Below are positions 57,579 through 64,000 of a DNA stretch of 64,000 bases, piece by piece (position 1 is the stretch's first letter; every line of letters begins with the position of its first letter). The position numbers and the translations under genes are program-made. The DNA is taken from contig CACCRN010000003.1 in NCBI GenBank assembly GCA_902548405.1, positions 62,001 to 126,000 on the forward strand, in the 5' to 3' direction. The notes under the pieces are model-generated. The model did no database searches. It saw only the letters and a list, made by a program, of their open reading frames with translations, and was not told where the DNA came from. Source of the stretch: an uncultured Pelagibacteraceae bacterium. Lineage in GTDB: Bacteria; Pseudomonadota; Alphaproteobacteria; Pelagibacterales; Pelagibacteraceae.

Positions 57579-58510
57579 ACTTTAACCTCCCCATCAAATG
57601 GATCATATGTGTCTATTTCTTGTGGTAACACTGATCTAATAGCTATCTCCTCTGATCCCATTGCAACTAAATCATCTGACTCATATAAAACTAAAGGTTT
57701 TGCAGCCATAGTGTCTTTAGCCATTCCCAAAGAGTCTTTTGTAGCCACAAAATAAGTAAATACACCGTCTAAACCAGTTAAACTCTCTTTCATGCCTTCT
57801 TCTAAAGTTGCACCATCTCTCATTTTTTCTGCAAGATAAACTGCGATTAATTCTGAGTCACACTCAGACATAAATCTCATTCCTTTATTTTCCAATACTC
57901 TTCTGTTGTTCCAATAGTTCGTTAATTGACCATTGTGTACTACAGAAACGTCACTAAAAGGATAGCCCCAGAAAGGGTGGGCAGATTTGATATCAACACC
58001 AGACTCAGTTGCCATTCTAGCATGACCTATTGCATGAGTTCCAACAACTTTATCTAGACTATATCTATCACAAACCATTTTTGCGTTACCTAAATCTTTA
58101 ATAACTTCTAATGATTTACCCATAGATAAAATTTCTACACCTGGAATACTTTCTATTCTTTGAGAAAAATCTAACAAATCTTTTGTGTTGTAATCAATCT
58201 CATATCTTAAAGAGTAAGGAAGTGTTCTTTCTTCCTTAACAACTTTTGCTCCCATCTCAGCTAGAGTTTGATCTACAACTTTTTTTCTTTCATCATATAC
58301 AGAAACATCTTCCATAACAGACGAACTTCCTTCTCCAACGTTCTCACCAACTTTAAAACGCATGATGAAATTTTTGCCATCTGTATCTCCATACAAAGCA
58401 TATCCAGTTGAGTCTTCACCTCTATGTTTTAACGCTTGAAGCATACCTTGTAATTCGCTTCCAACATTTGAGGATTTTCCTCTATGAATTAATCCTGCTA
58501 TTCCACACAT
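57566..58510 (-). CDS. Class II glutamine amidotransferase subunit (GlxB/MgsA-like)
   Basis: MCGIAGLIHRG (N-terminal Cys nucleophile), LKHRGEDSTGYALYG, HARMATESGVDIKSAHPF, VVHNGQLTNYW, ECDSELIAVYL. Confidence 0.85.
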   Translation of the reverse strand: MCGIAGLIHRGKSSNVGSELQGMLQALKHRGEDSTGYALYGDTDGKNFIMRFKVGENVGEGSSSVMEDVSVYDERKKVVDQTLAEMGAKVVKEERTLPYSLRYEIDYNTKDLLDFSQRIESIPGVEILSMGKSLEVIKDLGNAKMVCDRYSLDKVVGTHAIGHARMATESGVDIKSAHPFWGYPFSDVSVVHNGQLTNYWNNRRVLENKGMRFMSECDSELIAVYLAEKMRDGATLEEGMKESLTGLDGVFTYFVATKDSLGMAKDTMAAKPLVLYESDDLVAMGSEEIAIRSVLPQEIDTYDPFDGEVKVWQI

Positions 58511-58540
58511 ATTTTTATACCCTTTCTATTATTTTATGAC

Positions 58541-60016
58541 CTACGGTAAGCAATCAAGATAAGTATCCAGATCCCATTGAGTTGTAGCACCCAAGAATCT
58601 TTCCCACTCATCGTTTTTGTACCAATGGAAAACTTTATACATTTCATCCGGCATTGCAGATTTAATTACCTCATCCTCTGCAAGTCTAGCCAAAGCTTCA
58701 CCAAGACTTAATGGAAGTTTCTTAACATCTTTACCAGCCTTTTGAGCTTCGTAAATATTTCTAGACTCAGGAGCAGCTGGTTTTAATTTTTTACTAATTC
58801 CATGATCACATGCTTTTAGTAACGCTGCACCTAATAAGTATGGATTATGCATAGAGTCTACAGATCGGTATTCAAATCTACCTGGTGCAGAAACTCTTAA
58901 TCCACATGTTCTATTTTGGTATCCCCAGTCAGCATAAACTGGCGCCCAAAAACCTTGATCCCATAATCTTCTATAAGAGTTAACTGTAGAAGATCCTAAT
59001 GCTGTTAGTGCTGGCAAGTGTTCCATGATACCTGCAATTGATTGTAAACCAATTTTACCTGGTAACTGCATGTCTTTAGTATCAGGCATAAATGTATTCG
59101 TTCCACCTTCAACGTAACTAAACACTTCTTCAACACCTGGAAGATTTTTGTTTCCAAGTTTGTTTACTTTAACTTTTCCACCTTTCCATAAAGACATATT
59201 TGTATGACATCCACTTGCAGAAACTCCCATAAAAGGTTTAGTCATAAAGCAAGCTATCAAGTTATGTTCCCTTGCAACTTGAGCACAAATTTGTCTGTAT
59301 GTTGATAATCTATCTGCGTTTCTTAAGACGTTATCATAAGTCCAGTTTAATTCTAATTGACCTGGTGCATCTTCGTGGTCTCCTTGAATCATATCAAGTC
59401 CCATTGCTTTTGCGTATTCAATTACCTTCATAAATACTGGTCTCAACGACTCAAATTGATCAATGTGATAACAGAATGGCTTAGAAAAACCTTTACCTGT
59501 TGGAGTGCCATCTTCATTTTTTGTTAACCACATCATTTCAGGCTCAGTACCAACTCTTAATTCTAGACCATGTTTTTTCTTAAATTCATCCATGAAAATT
59601 CTTAGATTTCCTCTGCAGTCTGAAGTTAAGTGACCACCTGGATTTTCTCTTTCTTCTCTGTTTCTAAAACATGTTACAAAAACTCTTCCAACTCTTTTGT
59701 CCCAAGGTAATTGCACAAAAGTTTCTGGATCAGGTATTCCAACAAGCTCCATAGCCTCTGGACCATAACCAATGTAGTTATTATGACGATCTAAAAATAA
59801 GTTTGCTGTTGCTCCGTAAACTAATTGAAATCCTTTTTCTGCTGTTCTTTCCCAGTGATCTGCAGGTATACCTTTACCTACGACTCTTCCTGTTACAGAA
59901 ATAAATTGATAATAAATATAAGTTATTCCAAGTTCGTTAATTTTTTCTCGAACTTTTTTTACTAGTTTAGCTCTACCTGGCTGGTTAACATGTTTTTCTA
60001 GATCCGTCATTTTCAC
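58541..60016 (-). CDS. glnT: Type III (GlnT) glutamine synthetase family protein
   Basis: GIPDPETFVQLPWDKRVGRVF, GDHEDAPGQLELNWTYDN, CFMTKPFMGVSASGCHTNMSLW, CGLRVSAPGRFEYRSVDSMHNPYL. Confidence 0.8.
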   Translation of the reverse strand: MKMTDLEKHVNQPGRAKLVKKVREKINELGITYIYYQFISVTGRVVGKGIPADHWERTAEKGFQLVYGATANLFLDRHNNYIGYGPEAMELVGIPDPETFVQLPWDKRVGRVFVTCFRNREERENPGGHLTSDCRGNLRIFMDEFKKKHGLELRVGTEPEMMWLTKNEDGTPTGKGFSKPFCYHIDQFESLRPVFMKVIEYAKAMGLDMIQGDHEDAPGQLELNWTYDNVLRNADRLSTYRQICAQVAREHNLIACFMTKPFMGVSASGCHTNMSLWKGGKVKVNKLGNKNLPGVEEVFSYVEGGTNTFMPDTKDMQLPGKIGLQSIAGIMEHLPALTALGSSTVNSYRRLWDQGFWAPVYADWGYQNRTCGLRVSAPGRFEYRSVDSMHNPYLLGAALLKACDHGISKKLKPAAPESRNIYEAQKAGKDVKKLPLSLGEALARLAEDEVIKSAMPDEMYKVFHWYKNDEWERFLGATTQWDLDTYLDCLP

Positions 60017-60080
60017 CCCTCAATGAATTATTAATTATTCAAGCGTAGCTGAAAACTTTATTCGTGTCTAGGCTTAGAGT

Positions 60081-61409
60081 TTAACTCCAAGGGAACGGAC
60101 TGTTAGAGGTAGGATGAAGTTCACCCTTCTCGTAACGGTTGAATCTAAACGGCTTCAATAAATCACTTTCAGTACCAAGAATTTCTTTTGCAACAAGTTC
60201 ACCAACACCAATCATTTTATATCCGTGATTAGCATCAGCAATCATGTAAACGTTTTCAAAAAATCTATCGAAGATAGGAAAAGAGTCAGGTGTCATACAT
60301 CCCAAACCACCTGATGGTCCTTTTCTGTATAAGTCTGATTTCCCTTCAAATCTTTTTTGGCAATGTGCAAGTGCTGAACACCACATTTCACTAAAAGCGT
60401 CTGTTGTTTGATACTCTGGAGATTCAATTCCATAAGGATCAACGTTTACTTGATCAAAATGTTTTTTAACAATGTAAGGAGAAGTTCCACCTTGTACACC
60501 TAAACCTTCAATATCAGGTTTATAATAAATTCCCCAAATTTTATCTGTTAGTATTTTTTTTGTTTTGTCAGAGTACAAAGGTGCTGTTGAGTCAACGTGA
60601 ACTACAGGTGGTTGTTTACCGTCATTTGTTTTTAAGAAATCTGGCTCAACACCGATAACTCCTTCTTGAAGCATCCAGTAAGTCCACATATCAGTTTCAT
60701 GCATCTTACCATCTTTACCTTTTATGTGAGCTGTCTTTGGTAACTCTAACATATTCCAAAAATCTCTTGCCCATGGTCCCGCACCAACAACAACTTGTTC
60801 GCACTCAATAGTTCCCTTGTCAGTTTCAACACCAGTTACTGCTTGACTGTTACTTCCTTTTTTAAAACCGGTTACTCTTACACCTTTCATAACTTGAACA
60901 CCATTAGATGTAGATTTACTCTCTAAAGCTTTAATTGAATCTTTATTAAATGCGTATCCACCTTTTTTCTCATGAAGTACAGAAGTGATGCCTTGAGCTT
61001 GCCAATCATCAAAAATTCCCTTCATGTAATTTGTGCAATCTTTTTCACCTTCAATAAAAACAGACTCATATCCAATTGCTTTTTGTTGTTCATATATACT
61101 TGCAACATCTTCATGCATTACTTCTGGAGAAATTTGTAAGTATCCAACTGGATTATATTTAAATGCTTTAGGATCACTTTCCCAAACCGAAACTGAATGA
61201 GCCATCAATTCTCTCATTGCTGGCTGAAAATAATTATTTCTTACAACTCCACATGCAATTCCACTTGCACCAGCAGCTGTATCTTTTTTTTCTAATACAA
61301 CTATGTCGCCAGGATTTTTGTAAGTTTCTGAAAGTTTCCATGCAGTACTTAAACCGTGTATTCCACCACCGATTATCACTACTTTTGCTTTTGAAGGTAA
61401 TGTCGTCAT
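60081..61409 (-). CDS. Sarcosine oxidase/dehydrogenase beta-like FAD-dependent oxidoreductase (DAO family)
   Basis: AKVVIIGGGIHGLSTAWKLSETYKNPGDIVVLEKKDTAAGASGIACGVVRNNYFQPAMRELM, VVVGAGPWARDFW, PDSFPIFDRF, YMIADANHGYKMIGVGELVA. Confidence 0.82.
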   Translation of the reverse strand: MTTLPSKAKVVIIGGGIHGLSTAWKLSETYKNPGDIVVLEKKDTAAGASGIACGVVRNNYFQPAMRELMAHSVSVWESDPKAFKYNPVGYLQISPEVMHEDVASIYEQQKAIGYESVFIEGEKDCTNYMKGIFDDWQAQGITSVLHEKKGGYAFNKDSIKALESKSTSNGVQVMKGVRVTGFKKGSNSQAVTGVETDKGTIECEQVVVGAGPWARDFWNMLELPKTAHIKGKDGKMHETDMWTYWMLQEGVIGVEPDFLKTNDGKQPPVVHVDSTAPLYSDKTKKILTDKIWGIYYKPDIEGLGVQGGTSPYIVKKHFDQVNVDPYGIESPEYQTTDAFSEMWCSALAHCQKRFEGKSDLYRKGPSGGLGCMTPDSFPIFDRFFENVYMIADANHGYKMIGVGELVAKEILGTESDLLKPFRFNRYEKGELHPTSNSPFPWS

Positions 61410-61510
61410 ATCAAAACACTATTTTTTGATGCGAGCAATTAATATAATTATTTATAGAAGTAAATTTTATATATAAAAATTAGATATTTTTTTCAGTTAT
61501 CAAAATTTAT

Positions 61511-61861
61511 TTAATAACTTATGTTTTTGAGCGTATCTAAATAGTCATTAAACTCTTTAATAAATGACTCGCTCGGGACTATATTTTTAATTCGCTGGTC
61601 AGTTGAAGTTTTTTCCAGTTTAAAGAATCCTTTTTCACAGGCTTCTGTAATTATTAAAGCTGATTTTGGCCTAGATGTTTTAAATAATTTTGTTTTCAAT
61701 TCCTCAACAGATAGTTTTGTTCCTTCTTTAAAAGCTGACATAACTAATAACATCATGTGATAGTGAGAAGGTGACTTTCTGAAAAAATAATTACTAGAAG
61801 TATGGGATTGTTTCATTTGTTCTTCCCAAAAATCTAATAGGTTTTTTTTTTCTTTTGGCAT
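61511..61861 (-). CDS. Small winged-helix-like (possibly MarR-like) protein
   Basis: 116 aa, predominantly helical with TSRPKSALIITEACEKGFFKLEKTSTDQRIKNIVPSE helix-turn-helix/wing-like pattern. Confidence 0.4.
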   Translation of the reverse strand: MPKEKKNLLDFWEEQMKQSHTSSNYFFRKSPSHYHMMLLVMSAFKEGTKLSVEELKTKLFKTSRPKSALIITEACEKGFFKLEKTSTDQRIKNIVPSESFIKEFNDYLDTLKNISY

Positions 61862-61864
61862 TTT

Positions 61865-64000
61865 TTAAGATCTTACTCTTGATTTAGTTGGATCATAGAA
61901 TGGAAACCCTACGACTTTTGCACTAATTCTTTTTTGGTGACCATCTATTTTTCCAATTTCAACTTCTGTTCCAATTTCAGAATATTGAGCATCTATTCTA
62001 CAAAGAGCTACATTTTTATTTAGAGTTGATGATAGACATCCACTTGTAACGATACCCACTTGAGCTCTACCAATATGAACACAATCACCATGACCTGCAA
62101 TTTCTTTTCCAATTAATTCTAATCCAACCAATTTTTTTTGTGGATTATTTTTTCTTTTTATTAATTCTTCTTTACCAATGAAGTCTTCTTCTTTTGTTTT
62201 TAAGGGAACTGCAAAACCAATCCCTGCTTCAAAGGGATCTTGTTGACCATCAAATTCATTTCCAAATAAAATTAATCCAGCTTCTATTCTAAGTTTATCA
62301 AGAGCAGCAAAACCAGCAGGAATTAAACCATCATCTTTTCCTGCTTCCATTAATTTATCCCAAACTTCAGGGGCATGGTTTGGATGACACCATACTTCAT
62401 AACCAAGTTCACCTGTATAACCTGTTCTAGAAACAATTAGCGGAATACCTTGTAATTCTTCAATTCTACAAATTGTAAATCTAAACCAACCAAGTTCATC
62501 AATAGATGGTTGAGTGGGTGGTGTAAAAATTATCTTTTTTAAAATATCTCTACTTTTTGGACCTTGTATAGAAACATTACTAATTTGGTCGGTTGAATTT
62601 TTAACATTCGCATTAAAATTTTTTTTCTTCGCTACTTCTTTTAACCATTCTCCAGCATATTCATCACCACATATCCATCTAAATCCTGTTTCACTTAATC
62701 TTAATAATGTTCCATCATCAAACATCATTCCATTTTCATAACACATTGCAGAGTATACAACTTGACCAACTGATAATTTTTTAATGTTTCTGGTAAGCGT
62801 GTAGTTTAATAATTCCTCAGCGTCTGGACCTATTATTTCAAATTTTCTAAGAGAAGATAAATCAATTAAAACAGAATCATTTCTGCAGGCATTGTATTCG
62901 TTTACTATACCGTGTTTTGTATAATCATTTGGAAGCCAAAAACCTCTCGCATCAACAAAATTTCTTGTTAGTTGAGATGTACGTTCGTGGAAACCTGAAT
63001 TTCTTGTTAATTTTTTTTCTGAATCTGTTTTCATTCGAAAAGCAAATGACTTTCTAAATTCTTTATTTTTGTCATAAGTTCTAACAAAAATTTCAGTAGG
63101 ATTCCATGAATTACAGGCATCAATATCACTAGGACAAGCTGTAGTACCAATTGTTAAATCTTTTAACGCTCTAAACATTACATAATCACCAGGTCTAGAA
63201 TAAGATTCATCAGATATTACTGAATTTAATCCAGCAGCTGAAGTATTAAAAAATAAATTAATTGCATGCCATCCTTTTTGTTTTTGAACTCCATATTTAG
63301 ACATACTCTCAGTTAAATTATCAGAGCAATTAGGATGACCAAAGTAACCAGCATCTTCATAATATTTTGAAGTACATGCAAGATTAAAAGTATCATGTTT
63401 ACCAACGGTATCTCTTATTACTTCTACTAAGGGTTCATGATCAGTATCATAAAATTTTGAATGTAATCCAGGACCAGGAAAAGTGTTTCCCATAAAAGTT
63501 CTAGTAGTTTGCCAATCCAATCCTTTTTCAATTCCTTTTTCTAATTTTTTTGTATCAAATGCTACAAAGTCTGAACATTGTCTCCCAGTTGGACTTATGA
63601 CTTGAATGTAATCTCCTTCTTTAACTTGGTAAGATGTTGAGGTTTCTTTATCTATGTTTTCTTCATAAAGTGGTTCAAAAACTGGATCAGGTATAACGCT
63701 TAGCTCTTTATCATTTGTAATTTTTGCTCTTTTAATAAATATAGTTAAATCTGTCGGTGGATTTTGTTTGGTAACATCCATATCTTCGCCAGGTGCAGCA
63801 AAGATTGCATAACATTTATCTTTTGATTTAAGTTTAATCTTTTCTTCAGCTTTTGTATCAAGATCAAAAACTATTGATGATTTAGACTCTTTTATATTTA
63901 AGTTTCTTTTTTTTAATTGATAATTTGTTGCTAAGATTGTTTCATCTTTTCTATTTAAAATGTCTCTTATGAAATTTTTTTGACTATTTTCTTTTAAATT
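61865..64000 (-). CDS. DUF1989-GcvT fusion (aminomethyltransferase-like) protein, 5' end beyond the window
   Basis: Track ORF ends at 63781 at an internal Met, but the same frame has no stop through position 64000 (...KCYAIFAAPGEDMDVTKQ...). DUF1989-like YQVKEGDYIQVISPTGRQCSDFVAFD...DTVGKHDTFNLAC...HPNCSDN, then GcvT-like EYNACRNDSVLIDLSSLRKFEI and SRTGYTGELGYEVW. Confidence 0.8.
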   Translation of the reverse strand, partial: NLKENSQKNFIRDILNRKDETILATNYQLKKRNLNIKESKSSIVFDLDTKAEEKIKLKSKDKCYAIFAAPGEDMDVTKQNPPTDLTIFIKRAKITNDKELSVIPDPVFEPLYEENIDKETSTSYQVKEGDYIQVISPTGRQCSDFVAFDTKKLEKGIEKGLDWQTTRTFMGNTFPGPGLHSKFYDTDHEPLVEVIRDTVGKHDTFNLACTSKYYEDAGYFGHPNCSDNLTESMSKYGVQKQKGWHAINLFFNTSAAGLNSVISDESYSRPGDYVMFRALKDLTIGTTACPSDIDACNSWNPTEIFVRTYDKNKEFRKSFAFRMKTDSEKKLTRNSGFHERTSQLTRNFVDARGFWLPNDYTKHGIVNEYNACRNDSVLIDLSSLRKFEIIGPDAEELLNYTLTRNIKKLSVGQVVYSAMCYENGMMFDDGTLLRLSETGFRWICGDEYAGEWLKEVAKKKNFNANVKNSTDQISNVSIQGPKSRDILKKIIFTPPTQPSIDELGWFRFTICRIEELQGIPLIVSRTGYTGELGYEVWCHPNHAPEVWDKLMEAGKDDGLIPAGFAALDKLRIEAGLILFGNEFDGQQDPFEAGIGFAVPLKTKEEDFIGKEELIKRKNNPQKKLVGLELIGKEIAGHGDCVHIGRAQVGIVTSGCLSSTLNKNVALCRIDAQYSEIGTEVEIGKIDGHQKRISAKVVGFPFYDPTKSRVRS

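Noticed and set aside
61412-61433. Short hairpin ATCAAAA/TTTTGAT just upstream of the sarcosine-oxidase-like start codon
   Set aside because: Only about 7 A-T-rich base pairs; too weak to claim regulation without conservation data.
1-64000. CRISPR arrays, tRNA/rRNA genes, transposases, integrases or phage genes
   Set aside because: Looked for direct-repeat arrays, tRNA-like cloverleafs and characteristic proteins; none found. The window reads as streamlined chromosome rather than a mobile island.

Overview
AT-rich, gene-dense window that looks like a SAR11/Pelagibacterales chromosome. This is inferred from gene content, tiny intergenic gaps, codon usage and small genes; no database search was run. 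No rRNA, tRNA, CRISPR array, prophage or transposon was recognised. Contents in order: the end of one branched-chain amino acid ABC system (livH end, livM, livG, livF) followed by azlCD; a CsiD/GlaH-like glutarate hydroxylase and a ProC-like reductase; a second liv system (livG, livF, livH, livM), an MFS gene and a divergent livK-type binding protein; a flavin-monooxygenase / AA_synth / hydrolase / ALDH catabolic block; glpD, a 2OG-Fe(II) oxygenase, EamA, a thioesterase and a lone proV; a class II aldolase / gamma-butyrobetaine-hydroxylase-like / ALDH / HIBADH block; a EutA-DoeA-like pair; potA-potD-potB-potC with thiolase, FadB/J, agmatinase, ALDH and ArgE; csaA, lysE, acnA, bamB, zapE, yjbQ, phrB; then a nitrogen block (DpaL-like, GMAS-like glutamine synthetase, amt, GlxB/C/D = MgsABC-like subunits, GlnT, sarcosine-oxidase-like FAD enzyme, and a DUF1989-GcvT fusion running off the right edge). 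Observations most worth a second look: a 17-bp helix in the amt leader that sequesters the Shine-Dalgarno and uses two G-U wobbles specific to the amt strand; an intrinsic terminator ending exactly at the potB start codon; an A7 frameshift in livF; several unlisted small ORFs (22 aa and 49 aa membrane peptides); a GFA gene with no canonical start codon; and the DUF1989-GcvT fusion.
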